Source: Bradyrhizobium murdochi
Lineage (GTDB): Bacteria > Pseudomonadota > Alphaproteobacteria > Rhizobiales > Xanthobacteraceae
Assembly (NCBI RefSeq): GCF_000472965.1
Contig: NZ_AXAU01000001.1
Coordinates: forward strand, 1,268,507-1,332,506
DNA: 64,000 nt
Direction: 5' to 3'
Part shown: in pieces, positions 1-8,122 of the stretch
Layout: each line of letters begins with the position of its first letter
How positions within the stretch are numbered: the stretch's first letter is position 1
Translations under genes and position numbers: made by a program
Notes under the pieces: model-generated
What the model saw: only the letters and a program-made list of their open reading frames with translations
Told to the model about the DNA's origin: nothing
Databases searched by the model: none

Positions 1-523
1 GCTCTCCCTGGAGACGAATTCCTCTTGCCTCCATCGCCGACAGATTAGCGATTCATCGAACCCGGTCGGGTTTCGAAGAACCTCCGCCGGCTTAACACCA
101 GCCACGGGTGCCAGGACCACACGGTTTTGCCGTACGCAGCTTCCTCTGCCAGAGACTTCGACCGGCCAAGTGCTTGCCAGCCGAAGACCTGACGGAGGCG
201 TTTAAGCGCCGTACGTCCTGCGCGCTGTGTTCGCTCACGGATAACCGCCCTGCGATCACATCCACGCGCCCGACGCTGCCGCGTCCACCGCAACCCGCCC
301 CAACGTCAGTGACGATGGCCAACGCCCCCTCTCTCGGGACGGGATGGCCAGAGTTTTACCGGTGATTTGGGTCTGGTGCGAAGCGGAATATTTTTGATTC
401 CAGGGCTTGACGTGATTTCTGAAAATCAGAAGTGATTTGTCGCACCGGATGTCAGCATAATTCGCGCAGGAACCGATATCGGCCAAAATCGTTTTCGATC
501 GGGGTCCAATTCGAGGATCAGTC
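1..523. other. gene-poor left edge with repeat debris
   Basis: I see no convincing gene here. Short open frames exist on both strands but lack a ribosome binding site or a recognisable family. The stretch from about 308 to 439 resembles a dispersed repeat: it shares the words around 308-322 (a GTGACGATGGCC string) and the block 387-439 with a second, internally shortened copy near 25640-25705. The rest is unassigned. Confidence 0.5.
387..439 (+). repeat. 53-bp dispersed repeat, copy 1
   Basis: This 53-bp block matches 25653-25705 with four mismatches by eye. It contains a small inverted repeat, GATTT-CTGA-AAATC, at its right side. In this copy about 65 bases separate the block from an upstream GTGACGATGGCC word, whereas in the other copy the two are fused, so the second copy looks like a deleted version of the same element. 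Function unknown. Confidence 0.7.
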
Positions 524-1090
524 TTGCAAGGCGACTCCGAAATTCTGTTCTGGCGCCGAACGGACGTCGCCGGGGTGGAGCGATTGGCGCTCCATATTTC
601 CGCTGACGCGGTCTCGGCAGAATCGACCGTGATCTGCGTGGAGGACGGCGGCTTTCGCCTCGACCACCGTTGGAGACTGACGCCTGACTGGCGAGCTCAA
701 TCGCTGGACGTAGACCGATGGGGCCCGGGCGGCCACACCCACCTCACCCTTGAGCGGACGGATGGCGGCTGGTGCGTCAACGGCCAACAACGTCCCGATC
801 TCGACGGTGCGGAAGAGCCCGACCTTTCGGTCACCCCCTTCTGCAACACCTTCCCTATCCGCCGGACACCTGCCGGAGCCCGACAGAGCCTCACGCTCGA
901 TACTTGTTTCGTGGACGGTGCGGCCATGACGATACAGCGCTCCCGTCAACGATACGACCGTCTCGGTCCGGATCGGATGCGTTACGTAGATCTCGGCGTC
1001 TCGGCAGGCTTTGAGGCGGAGCTCGAGGTGGATGATCGGGGTCTGGTACTTCGCTATCAGCACCTTTTTGAACGCGTGACACCTGTCTGA
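524..1090 (+). CDS. putative glycolipid-binding protein (DUF1089-like)
   Basis: A 188-residue soluble protein resembling the putative glycolipid-binding family (PF06475, formerly DUF1089), a small beta-rich family of mostly uncharacterised bacterial proteins. Supporting features are the opening tryptophan-arginine-arginine stretch, the central 'LERTDGGWCVNGQ' strand and the later 'DLSVTPFCNTFPIRR' segment, in the order expected of that family. The frame opens with a TTG codon; no strong ribosome binding site is visible, so the start is uncertain. It stands alone between repeat debris and an insertion-sequence remnant. The biological ligand is not known; the family name is the only functional hint. 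Confidence 0.7.
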   Translation: MQGDSEILFWRRTDVAGVERLALHISADAVSAESTVICVEDGGFRLDHRWRLTPDWRAQSLDVDRWGPGGHTHLTLERTDGGWCVNGQQRPDLDGAEEPDLSVTPFCNTFPIRRTPAGARQSLTLDTCFVDGAAMTIQRSRQRYDRLGPDRMRYVDLGVSAGFEAELEVDDRGLVLRYQHLFERVTPV

Positions 1091-1139
1091 CGAAGGCGGC
1101 GATAAATCGCTGACCAAAAGGCCACCCATGCCGAGCTGA

Positions 1140-1256
1140 CTAGGGCGTGGCCTCATTACGCGCAGCCAGCCATAGCCGGATGGATGCGAGCTGGACGAAG
1201 GCAAGATAGTTGACGGCAAGCTTATCGTAGCGTGTAGCAACCCGACGACATTCTTT
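1140..1256 (-). pseudogene. IS5-type transposase C-terminal remnant
   Basis: Read on the minus strand, the last 38 codons give a typical IS5-family transposase tail: a 'RRVATRYDKLA' segment, then 'YLAFVQLASIRLWL', ending just before a stop. In IS5 transposases this segment follows the last catalytic acidic residue. Nothing upstream in frame resembles the catalytic domain, so only about 40 residues survive. It marks a former insertion between the glycolipid-binding-like gene and the phosphodiesterase gene. No terminal inverted repeats or target duplications were recognised. Confidence 0.7.
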
Positions 1257-1406
1257 CCGAACGGCGCCTTTGCCCCAAAGCCGGCTGTCGGTGACGTCGC
1301 CTCTTGGCCCGACGCCAATCATGGGTCAACGTCGGGGCCGCGGATTGACATTTCTCTCTGCGGGGAGATTGCATGGCGCGCGCAGCTTGGCTGTACGGAC
1401 CTCGTC

Positions 1407-2060
1407 ATGAAGCTTATTGCGCACCGTGGATGGTCCGCGGGTCCGGGTGAAAACTCGCTCGCCGCGTTCGCACGTGCCGCCCGTGACGGCAGAATATCTG
1501 GCGTCGAATTCGACGTCTGCCTTGCAGCGGATTCCGACACATTGGTGGTGTCACACGAACCGCCGCCTCATGTCGAGAATGCGCTTACCCTCGATGCGGC
1601 ACTGTCGCTTCTTTCACCGACTGACCTTGACCTGTTTGTGGAGGTGAAGGAGACGGGACTTGCCTCTAGGGTCATCGAGAGGCTGGTTGCCAGCAACGTA
1701 GCCCGTCGCTCAGTCGTATTTGCCTTTGCCGCCGTCGCAAGATCCTTTCCGTGGGAGGGTGCGCGACCGGTGCGCCTGGGTATCATCGTCAAATACCCGT
1801 GGAACCTGAATCGTGCGGTGCGCAGGTATGCGCCGGATGTCCTCCTGCTCGGCTGGGACGCGCGCGCTTGGACGCGAGTCGCGTTTCGCGCCTGGTGGTC
1901 CGTTTTCTCACTTGAGCAGCTTGCGCGACGCCACCACGTGCCGGTTGTGGTAGGAATCGTGCAACGCATGGACGACCTTCATTGGCTCTCGCGGCAGCGC
2001 CTCTACGGGGTGGTTGCCGACGTCGGTCGCACTATCGGCCGCAGCGCCAGACCTGATTAG
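1407..2060 (+). CDS. glycerophosphodiester phosphodiesterase family protein
   Basis: A 217-residue TIM-barrel protein of the GDPD family, which hydrolyses glycerophosphodiesters to an alcohol and glycerol-3-phosphate. The hallmarks are present in order: His6-Arg7 in AHRGW, Glu15-Asn16 in GENS, Glu34 and Asp36 in EFD, His50 in SHE, and a later Glu-x-Lys in 'VEVKE'. The protein is shorter than many GDPDs (about 240-300 residues) and lacks a signal peptide, so a cytoplasmic role is likely. The ATG start precedes the His-Arg motif by five residues, as usual; the ribosome binding site is weak. It has no operon partner. The substrate cannot be deduced. Confidence 0.85.
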   Translation: MKLIAHRGWSAGPGENSLAAFARAARDGRISGVEFDVCLAADSDTLVVSHEPPPHVENALTLDAALSLLSPTDLDLFVEVKETGLASRVIERLVASNVARRSVVFAFAAVARSFPWEGARPVRLGIIVKYPWNLNRAVRRYAPDVLLLGWDARAWTRVAFRAWWSVFSLEQLARRHHVPVVVGIVQRMDDLHWLSRQRLYGVVADVGRTIGRSARPD

Positions 2061-2442
2061 GCCGCGCAAATCCGTTCGTCGCCCGTGAACTATTCGAAAG
2101 CAGCTGACAAATCGGCCTGATCTGGCGTGGGAAACCGGCTCTTTCGGTGACGTCGCCTTCTGGCCACTTTGAGACATGCCGACGAACGACCAGAATGTCT
2201 GTTTATTAAGGTAGACCGGAAGTGATGCGCCGGCCGTCAGGATGACGCGAATGACCCATATGAGACATCAAGCCAGCTTGCTTTCCTTCGAAGATTAGTC
2301 AATATCGGCCGCATGACTGTCGTGATCACCTTCGCAAACTTGTGGTGGCGCTCCACCTAGGAGCGGCACGGCTTTGTCATTCACCCAACCGTCGCCGCCG
2401 TTCATCGGCTTGCGAGGTTGCCTGCATCAACAGTCCGATTGA
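2061..2442. other. intergenic region with repeat-like sequence
   Basis: No gene is recognised. The part around 2140-2260 looks like a dispersed repeat of the kind scattered through related genomes; a CGGTGACGTCGCC word here (near 2145) also occurs near 1288. The part next to the synthetase gene (2290-2442) probably carries its promoter, but no confident -35/-10 pair could be picked. Confidence 0.4.
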
Positions 2443-2445
2443 ATG

Positions 2446-2468
2446 GCGGTTCCTATCTGGAGAACCGC
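2446..2468 (+). promoter_or_regulatory. hairpin over the trpS ribosome binding site
   Basis: A perfect 7-bp inverted repeat, GCGGTTC (2446-2452) and GAACCGC (2462-2468), encloses a 9-nt loop. The GGAG ribosome binding site (2459-2462) sits in the loop and first stem base, and the ATG at 2470 follows the stem directly. Folding would partly hide the initiation region, so translational control is plausible. An upstream ATG at 2443 in the same frame would encode a nine-residue extension including one tryptophan codon. Confidence 0.45.
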
Positions 2469-2469
2469 G

Positions 2470-3489
2470 ATGCAACATTCGTCAGCTACCCTCCCTGTTA
2501 TCTTGACCGGCGACAGAACCACCGGTCCGTTGCACCTGGGGCATTACGTCGGTTCGTTGAAGAACCGCGTCACGCTACAGACGACGCACCAGCAGTACCT
2601 ACTGCTGGCGGATGCCCAGGCACTCACAGACAACGCGCACAATCCTGGTGGGGTGCGTGACAATGTCCTTGAGATCGCGACAGACTACCTGGCTGTCGGG
2701 ATCGACCCGAACCTGACCACGATCTGTCTTCAATCGCATCTCCCGGCACTTGCCGATTTGACCCTGCTGTACATGAACTTTGTCACGGTCGCGCGGCTTG
2801 AGCGCAACCCAACCATCAAAGACGAAATCCAGGCGCGCGGTTTTGGCCGAGATATTCCTGCAGGCTTTCTTTGCTATCCCGTCGCCCAGGCCGCCGACAT
2901 CACTGGTTTCAAAGCGACGATTGTCCCGGTTGGGGAAGATCAAGCTCCATTGATCGAGCAAACCAATGAGATTGTTCGCCGCATCAATCGCCAAGCTGGT
3001 GCTGACGTGTTGCCCGAAGCTCGCGCGCTTGTTCCTCGCGTCGGACGCCTTCCCGGCATCGACGGCAAGGCCAAAATGAGTAAATCGCGAGGCAATGCTA
3101 TTCAGCTGTCAGCCAGGGCCGATGAAATACGTGAGGCTGTCCGGCGTATGTTCACTGATCCAAACCATATAAAGGCATCCGACCCAGGTCGCGTCGAAGG
3201 CAACGTGGTCTTCACGTACCTGGATGCGTTCGACGATGATCACATTGCGGTAGAGGAATTGAAAGCGCGATATATCCGCGGCGGTTTGGGCGACGGCATT
3301 GTGAAGAAACGTTTGGAAGATGTGCTGCAGGCACTTCTCGCGCCAATCCGAGACCGTCGCCGCGCACTCGCTCGTGATCCCAGCCATGTTCTGCAAGTCA
3401 TCAAGCGCGGCACTGCGCAAGCGCGTGAGATAACAGATGCTACCTTGCGCGATGTTCGCGCCGCGCTTGGTCTGTTCACGCTGAACTAA
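2470..3489 (+). CDS. trpS: tryptophan--tRNA ligase (accessory type)
   Basis: Class Ic aminoacyl-tRNA synthetase that charges tRNA(Trp) with tryptophan in the cytoplasm. Visible signatures are the nucleotide-binding '[14 protein letters not shown]' (residues 13-26, HIGH-like LHLGH) and KMSKS at 202-206; the length of 339 residues is normal. The 'GDRTTG...GSLKNRV' opening differs from the usual proteobacterial 'GxQPTG' type and resembles the second TrpRS found in some Firmicutes and other bacteria, so I infer an accessory copy in addition to a housekeeping gene elsewhere. The ATG at 2470 is preferred over an in-frame ATG at 2443 because GGAG lies 8 nt upstream. No other gene is co-transcribed. 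Confidence 0.9.
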   Translation: MQHSSATLPVILTGDRTTGPLHLGHYVGSLKNRVTLQTTHQQYLLLADAQALTDNAHNPGGVRDNVLEIATDYLAVGIDPNLTTICLQSHLPALADLTLLYMNFVTVARLERNPTIKDEIQARGFGRDIPAGFLCYPVAQAADITGFKATIVPVGEDQAPLIEQTNEIVRRINRQAGADVLPEARALVPRVGRLPGIDGKAKMSKSRGNAIQLSARADEIREAVRRMFTDPNHIKASDPGRVEGNVVFTYLDAFDDDHIAVEELKARYIRGGLGDGIVKKRLEDVLQALLAPIRDRRRALARDPSHVLQVIKRGTAQAREITDATLRDVRAALGLFTLN

Positions 3490-3547
3490 TCGGATTGAGG
3501 CCAAACCGTGGAATGTCCGGGTTTTGCCCTTCTGCGACATCGGGCTA

Positions 3548-3585
3548 TGTCCGCTATTCCGCCGCTGTTGAGGGTTGAGCGGACA
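3548..3585. repeat. inverted repeat TGTCCGCT/AGCGGACA
   Basis: Perfect 8-bp arms, TGTCCGCT (3548-3555) and AGCGGACA (3578-3585), enclose 22 bases. It lies between the ends of the convergent trpS gene and the small membrane-protein gene, where it could help transcription stop from either side. The surrounding sequence looks like a dispersed intergenic repeat rather than coding DNA. Confidence 0.5.
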
Positions 3586-3655
3586 TCAAGTCAGTCGCTT
3601 AATGAGTACACGCCCTAATTTCGCACACCCGATGACGATGTCGCGCTGCCGGGCT

Positions 3656-3922
3656 TCATCGGCGCGAGATCAGCTTCAGCCAGGGCGCCGAATGGAAGGC
3701 GCTCATCAGCAAGTACATTGGCACCATGCCCCCCACCGGCGATGCGTTTGCAGCCGAGCAAAGCGGATCCAGCGGACCACCGCCAACCACGGCGGTAAGC
3801 AGCGCCATGATTGCGAAGGTCGGCGCGGCCGCAAGCGATAGCCATCTGACTATGCCGGCCGCGGCGCCTTCGTCATCACAGCTCGCCGCGCAGGGCGCGT
3901 TGCTGTGAGAGGCCTCGCTCAT
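3656..3922 (-). CDS. small hypothetical membrane protein
   Basis: An 88-residue protein with a charged, cysteine-containing N-terminus ('CAASCDDEG'), a hydrophobic helix at about residues 26-50 and a second apolar segment at about 61-84. Its ATG overlaps the stop codon of the DUF899 gene as ATGA (positions 3922-3919), which indicates translational coupling and supports it as a real gene. It is the last gene of the ArsR-SRPBCC-DUF899 operon. The layout (two helices with short loops) is common in small inner-membrane proteins; I do not recognise a family and cannot assign a function. Confidence 0.6.
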   Translation of the reverse strand: MSEASHSNAPCAASCDDEGAAAGIVRWLSLAAAPTFAIMALLTAVVGGGPLDPLCSAANASPVGGMVPMYLLMSAFHSAPWLKLISRR

Positions 3923-4668
3923 CCCTTCGTGCCTGCGCTCTGCTTGCGGAACGCGGCCTCTCCGGCGTCCGACACCTCGACCCATCTCTTGTCGGGTGCT
4001 GCGCCTTCGACGTAGCTGTCGTGCCAATTCCACCATTTGTACGTCGGAGTCTGAGGATATCCTTCGGGCGAGTCCTCCCAGACCTCCTGGCGGCCGAGCG
4101 GCGTGATGTCGAGGTAATTCCAGGTGCCTCCCATCTGCTCGTCGCCGCGGTTGTTGATGAAGTAAGTGCGGTAGATCTTGTTGCCGTCGCGGAAGAACAC
4201 GTTGGTGCCGTGCCATTCGCCGACGTCGAAGTCGGTGTCGAAGCTGTCGGTGATGGTGTACCAGGGGATCAACTCCCATCCCATTCGCTTCTTCAGGCGC
4301 GCGATGTCCGGCTGCGGCGCGCGCGAGGCAAACACGAGCGTGGTATCGCGGGCGTTGAGATGGGCGACGTGGGCGACCTGGTCGGCCACCATCGAACAGC
4401 CGCGGCAGGCATGGTCGGGCCAGCCGAACACGCCGGGCTCGAAGAAGGCGCGGTAGAGGATCAACTGATGACGGCCCTCGAACAAGTCGAGCAAGCTCGC
4501 CGGGCCGTTGGGCCCCTCGAACCTGTACTCCTTCTCCACGGCCAGCCACGGCATGCGCCGGCGTTCGGCGGCGAGCGCGTCACGGGCGCGGGTCGCGGCC
4601 TTTTCCTTCACGAGCAATTGCTGGCGGGCCGCTTCCCATTCCTGTGCCGAAACGGTGTGAATCTGCAT
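3919..4668 (-). CDS. DUF899 family thioredoxin-like protein
   Basis: A 249-residue protein of the DUF899 family, thought to have a thioredoxin-like fold. Typical landmarks are 'RRRMPWLAVEKEYRFEGP' near residues 36-53, the 'RAFFEPGVFGWPDHACRGCS' region with a CxxC pair, and the C-terminal 'TWNYLDITPLGRQE' block. The ATG at 4668 is preceded by a perfect AGGAGG six bases upstream, so the longer open frame upstream is rejected. It follows the SRPBCC gene and overlaps the small membrane-protein gene by four bases. The pairing of DUF899 with ArsR and SRPBCC proteins is common in this group; the enzyme activity remains unknown. Confidence 0.85.
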   Translation of the reverse strand: MQIHTVSAQEWEAARQQLLVKEKAATRARDALAAERRRMPWLAVEKEYRFEGPNGPASLLDLFEGRHQLILYRAFFEPGVFGWPDHACRGCSMVADQVAHVAHLNARDTTLVFASRAPQPDIARLKKRMGWELIPWYTITDSFDTDFDVGEWHGTNVFFRDGNKIYRTYFINNRGDEQMGGTWNYLDITPLGRQEVWEDSPEGYPQTPTYKWWNWHDSYVEGAAPDKRWVEVSDAGEAAFRKQSAGTKG

Positions 4669-4721
4669 GGCTAACCTCCTGTTTGTTGGGATGTTCGTTA
4701 CTTGAGCTTCGACTTGCAGCG

Positions 4722-5255
4722 TCAGGCCGGCAGACGCGCGTCGTATTCCTTCATGAGGCCGCTCCAGCCATCCCAGAACGGCGCCGGCTCCTCTCCGCTC
4801 GCACGGGCGACCAGAACATCGAGATGCATGTGCCAACCGGCCATGTGCTTGAGCAGCGTGGCGCGGTCGGGGAAGCGCCGATGGGTGACCGTGAGCAGCA
4901 CGCCCTTGCCTTTGGGCTCCAGTTCGAACGTGACGTCACCGGTACTGTTCCAGGTGATCGACAATTTTCGGGGTGGATCGAATTCGGTAATCCGGCTCTG
5001 CATGCGATGCTCGCCGCCGAAGCCGGCCGGGCGCTCGCCCGGCGGGTCCGTCAATTCGTCGTTGCGCCAGACGAGCTCGAAGGGCGCGCCGACCTTCGTG
5101 TCCATGTCGCCAGCCGCCATCCATTTGCGGCGCAACTCGCTGTCGGTGAGATAGGCCCAGATGCGCTCGATCGGGCCGGGCAGCAGCCGCTGGATTTTCA
5201 GCGTCGCGGGCTCGGGCAAACTGCCGTACGCGTCGGGCTTTGTCGTTGAATTCAT
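4722..5255 (-). CDS. SRPBCC (AHSA1-like) domain protein
   Basis: A 177-residue START-like/AHSA1 protein. The family fold is a helix-grip with a hydrophobic cavity. Characteristic words are 'RLLPGPIERIWAYLTDSELRRKW' near residues 23-45, 'EFDPPRKLSITW' and the C-terminal 'HMHLDVLVARASGE' helix. It sits four bases after the ArsR gene and 53 bases before the DUF899 gene on the same strand, so it is the second gene of that operon. In this gene arrangement the ArsR protein is presumed to control the SRPBCC partner. Ligand unknown. The lysine- and proline-rich first 20 residues precede the domain. Confidence 0.85.
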   Translation of the reverse strand: MNSTTKPDAYGSLPEPATLKIQRLLPGPIERIWAYLTDSELRRKWMAAGDMDTKVGAPFELVWRNDELTDPPGERPAGFGGEHRMQSRITEFDPPRKLSITWNSTGDVTFELEPKGKGVLLTVTHRRFPDRATLLKHMAGWHMHLDVLVARASGEEPAPFWDGWSGLMKEYDARLPA

Positions 5256-5259
5256 CGCT

Positions 5260-5625
5260 CTACTCCGTCACCGATTTTGATTTGGATTTTGATTTCGCCC
5301 GGTCCTCTTCGCGCAGCAGAGCTTCCAGCCTGTCGAGCTTTGCGGTCCAGAAACGCTCGTAACGCTTCAGCCATGCATCGGCTTCCGCGAGCCGCGCCGC
5401 CTCGAGGCGGCAGAGATGGGAGCGACCGCGGATCGTGCGTTTGACGAGACCGGCATTCTCCAGCACCCGCACGTGTTTCGAGGCGCCGGCGAAGCTCATG
5501 TGAAACGGCGTCGCCAGTTCCCCGATTGTCAGCTCCCGTTCCGCCAGACGACCAAGCATCGCCCGCCGCGTTGGGTCCGCGAGGGCGTGAAAAACGGCGT
5601 CGAGATGGGCACTACGTTCAACCAT
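5260..5625 (-). CDS. ArsR-family winged-helix regulator
   Basis: A 121-residue helix-turn-helix repressor. The ArsR core is clear: 'FHALADPTRRAMLGRLAERELTIGELATPFHMSFAGASKHVRVLENAGLV' style helices at about residues 12-61 and the wing 'IRGRSHLCRLE'. No metal-binding cysteine pair is present, so this is the non-metal subclass often paired with SRPBCC proteins. The C-terminus ends in a run of Lys-Ser repeats, an unusual tail encoded by near-tandem codons. The start codon at 5625 abuts the promoter core, so the message may be leaderless. It is the first gene of the operon running to 3656. Confidence 0.9.
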   Translation of the reverse strand: MVERSAHLDAVFHALADPTRRAMLGRLAERELTIGELATPFHMSFAGASKHVRVLENAGLVKRTIRGRSHLCRLEAARLAEADAWLKRYERFWTAKLDRLEALLREEDRAKSKSKSKSVTE

Positions 5626-5664
5626 TTGGTTTACAATAGTCGCGCGACGCTAATTGTCAACCAA
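5626..5664 (-). promoter_or_regulatory. ArsR promoter with inverted-repeat operator
   Basis: On the minus strand TTGACA (5660-5655) and TATTGT (5638-5633) form a sigma-70-like promoter with 16-bp spacing. Two 12-bp arms, TTGGTTTACAAT (5626-5637) and ATTGTCAACCAA (5653-5664), are inverted repeats with one mismatch and cover both promoter boxes. The predicted start site falls at or next to the ATG at 5625. This is the expected design for autorepression by the ArsR protein. Confidence 0.65.
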
Positions 5665-5696
5665 TCGGTTTAACGTTTTCGTGATGAGATTTGGGC

Positions 5697-6797
5697 CTAG
5701 TCCGGCACGGTATACACGGCGCAGGGCGACGCAATGCCGCGCAACTCATGCGTTCCCAGCGGGATCAGTTTTGTAGTGGTTTCGGCGGCGAGTGCGCCTG
5801 ATATCAGCACCGTCCGACCGAGCGGCCGACAAAGCCCTTCCAGCCGGCTCACCAGATTGACCGCGGGACCGATCGCCGTGAAATCCAGCCGGTCGGCCGC
5901 ACCGACATTGCCCCACAGAATTTCACCGAGATGCAATGCGACGCCGAACGACAGCGGCGGCAGCCCCTGCTCTCGCCGTGCGTCGCCGAGATGCGCCATC
6001 CCAGCCTGCGCCGAAGCGACGGCCCGGAGCGCAGCGTCGCAGGCATTGCGGGGAGATGGACCGGTGACCGGAAAGATCGCCAGCACGCCGTCGCCGATGA
6101 ATTTCAACACCTCGCCGCCGAAGGCATGGACAGCGCCGGCAATGCAATCGAACCAGGCGCCGAGCGCGGCAATCACCGCCGCGGGAGGCTCGGCCTCGGA
6201 CAGTGCCGTGAAGCCGCGTAGATCGGCAAACAGCAGCGCGGCCCGGATGTTCTCGCCGACCTCGCGCCGCAGCGGCCCCGTCAGCACGCGGGCGGCGCTT
6301 CGCTTGCCGAGATAGGCCTCGAGCGCAGCGGTCACGGTCGCGCGCGCCGAAAGCGCGGCGAGCGGCGCTGCAGCGAAGCGGGCGGCATCGCGCAGGCGAT
6401 CAGACTCCGCTTGCGTGAACGGCCGCGGTCCGATCCAGCCAAGCATCGGCCCGTCCGATCCAAGACTCACATCATCTTGGCTCACATTATCTTCATGCAC
6501 CGCTCCGCCTGCGAGCCCGGCCAACCAGCTCCGGCCGGCGTCGCCGGACAAATTCCCCGCCGCTCCGAATCCCGCCGGAGCGAACCCCACGGCCTCGATC
6601 ACCGCCCCATTCTCGGCGCGCCATAGCCAAGTCCGACGGGCGACGATCGGATGCGGCACGGCAAGCGTCAGCGCTCCGCCGGCGAGCGGCACGCCGTCCT
6701 CGATCAGGCGCGTGCCGAGTTCGGCCAGGAACCGGTCGGCGCCCGGCGAAGCGCTGGCTGCATCGACCAGCCATGTCAGCGTCGAACTCAGTTGCAT
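5697..6797 (-). CDS. class III adenylate/guanylate cyclase
   Basis: A 366-residue protein with a C-terminal class III cyclase domain that makes cyclic nucleotide from NTP. Metal-binding aspartates lie in 'FADLRGFT' (D192) and 'KFIGDG' (D236); the transition-state Asn and Arg are N314 and R318 in 'AVNLVSRLE'. Substrate-reading positions are K232 and T307, a pair typical of bacterial adenylyl cyclases, so cAMP is the likely product. The N-terminal 150 residues, with a 'RRTWLWRAENG' segment, probably form a sensor or regulatory region shared with related soil-bacterial cyclases. The ATG at 6797 is chosen; a GTG 19 codons upstream is possible. Confidence 0.88.
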   Translation of the reverse strand: MQLSSTLTWLVDAASASPGADRFLAELGTRLIEDGVPLAGGALTLAVPHPIVARRTWLWRAENGAVIEAVGFAPAGFGAAGNLSGDAGRSWLAGLAGGAVHEDNVSQDDVSLGSDGPMLGWIGPRPFTQAESDRLRDAARFAAAPLAALSARATVTAALEAYLGKRSAARVLTGPLRREVGENIRAALLFADLRGFTALSEAEPPAAVIAALGAWFDCIAGAVHAFGGEVLKFIGDGVLAIFPVTGPSPRNACDAALRAVASAQAGMAHLGDARREQGLPPLSFGVALHLGEILWGNVGAADRLDFTAIGPAVNLVSRLEGLCRPLGRTVLISGALAAETTTKLIPLGTHELRGIASPCAVYTVPD

Positions 6798-6901
6798 GGA
6801 TCGATCATGCGGCAGCGATGTTGCATTGTCACCCACGGCGCTTAATTTAGGCACTCGCTGGTTGCATCAGCGCGGCCTGCCAACGACCCACGAGGTTTTC
6901 G

Positions 6902-7357
6902 ATGACTGAATCGTTTGTGCTCCAGCGCGAGACCCACATCGCCGCCCCCCGCGCCAGCGTGTTCGCCTTCCTGACGGACCCTGAGAAGATCGTGCAATGG
7001 ATGGGAAGCGAGGCAGTGACGGAGATGCATCCGGGCGGCATGTACCTCCTGAAAGGCGTCGGCAGCTCCACGGCGCGCGGCGCGTTCCGCGAGGTCGTGC
7101 CGGTTCACCGTCTCGCCTACAGCTTTGGCTGGGAAGGCAATGAGGAAGTGCCGCCGGGATCGAGCCTGATCGAGATCGATCTGATCGAACGGGACGGCGG
7201 CACGCTGTTGCGCATGACCCATAGCGGCCTGCCCACCGAGTCAACCCGCGACGCCCATTCCAAGGGTTGGGCGCATTATCTCGACAGGTTGACCAAGGTA
7301 GCCGCCGGCCAGGACCCCGGGCCGGACGGCGGACCGAGCGGCACACACAACGTGTAA
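6902..7357 (+). CDS. SRPBCC (AHSA1-like) domain protein
   Basis: A 151-residue START-like protein: 'RETHIAAPRASVFAFLTDPEKIVQWMG' at the N-terminus, 'GAFREVVPVHRLAYSFGWEG' in the middle and the C-terminal 'SKGWAHYLDRLTKVAAG' helix are typical of AHSA1/SRPBCC proteins. GAGG lies 10 bases before the ATG. It stands alone between the divergent cyclase gene and a convergent acetyltransferase gene, without an ArsR partner, unlike the two other SRPBCC genes in the window. The ligand or client is unknown. It ends in a Gly/Pro-rich tail. Confidence 0.85.
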   Translation: MTESFVLQRETHIAAPRASVFAFLTDPEKIVQWMGSEAVTEMHPGGMYLLKGVGSSTARGAFREVVPVHRLAYSFGWEGNEEVPPGSSLIEIDLIERDGGTLLRMTHSGLPTESTRDAHSKGWAHYLDRLTKVAAGQDPGPDGGPSGTHNV

Positions 7358-7392
7358 GAATGGCATCGGTCGAGGCGTGCATCGCTGGACGA

Positions 7393-8091
7393 TCAGTCCT
7401 GTTTCTTCAACACCGTCACGTGAAGACGGCGGCGGATTTCCATCCCCTGCCGCCGGTAGAGCGCGATGGCCGAATGATTGTTGGTGAAGACGTGCAGGAA
7501 CGGAATTTCGCCACGCGATACAATCTGGCGCGAGATGGCGGATAGCAGCATCTGTCCGTAGCCGCGGCCGCGATGGGACGGATGCACGCAGACAGCGGTG
7601 ATCTCGGTGTATTGAGCCGGCTTCATCCGCTCGCCGGCCATCGCGACAAGCTGGCCGTCGACGCGGATGCCGAGAAAGGTGCCGAGCTCATGGGTCCGCG
7701 CGCTGAACGGGCCCGGCTTGGTGAGCTCCGTGAGTTCGATCATCGCGGAAACGTCGTCGGCGCCGAGCGTGACGATATCGACGCCATTGGCCGGTGTTTC
7801 AACCGGCGTTCCAATCATCTGTTCACCAGTGTCCGCCAGCGCGATCTTGAATTCGGCAGGCGGCTTCACGGGATCCGGCGTGAACAGCACGGCGATGTCC
7901 TGCGGCGACATCAGCCCGGCGAGCACAGCAAAGCTTTCAGGCGACATGTCCGCCATCGCTGCGAAGGGCGTGATCTCGGTCGGATAGCGCCGCGCGCGGG
8001 CATCGCCTTCGGCCAATGCCTGATGCGTAGTCGTGAGCGCCGTCCAGATCGGATAATCGAGGGGGTGGCTGGAGCTGTCGTGAACGGACAT
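7393..8091 (-). CDS. GNAT family N-acetyltransferase
   Basis: A 232-residue acetyltransferase. The acetyl-CoA binding loop is 'VCVHPSHRGRGYGQML' at about residues 165-180, followed by 'FLHVFTNNHSAIALYRRQGM', the usual motif B with the asparagine and tyrosine. The N-terminal half (to residue ~100) carries a separate region typical of the FR47-like subgroup. The ATG at 8091 follows GAAGG by seven bases; an in-frame upstream ATG at 8136 would overlap the SDR stop. The gene follows the SDR gene by 31 bases on the same strand, so the two are likely co-transcribed. The acceptor substrate is unknown. Confidence 0.85.
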   Translation of the reverse strand: MSVHDSSSHPLDYPIWTALTTTHQALAEGDARARRYPTEITPFAAMADMSPESFAVLAGLMSPQDIAVLFTPDPVKPPAEFKIALADTGEQMIGTPVETPANGVDIVTLGADDVSAMIELTELTKPGPFSARTHELGTFLGIRVDGQLVAMAGERMKPAQYTEITAVCVHPSHRGRGYGQMLLSAISRQIVSRGEIPFLHVFTNNHSAIALYRRQGMEIRRRLHVTVLKKQD

Positions 8092-8122
8092 CGGACTACC
8101 TTCATTCAATGGCACGACAACC

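Noticed and set aside
518..1318. A 266-codon minus-strand frame over the glycolipid-binding-like gene and the IS remnant
   Set aside because: No family similarity; it joins unrelated parts.
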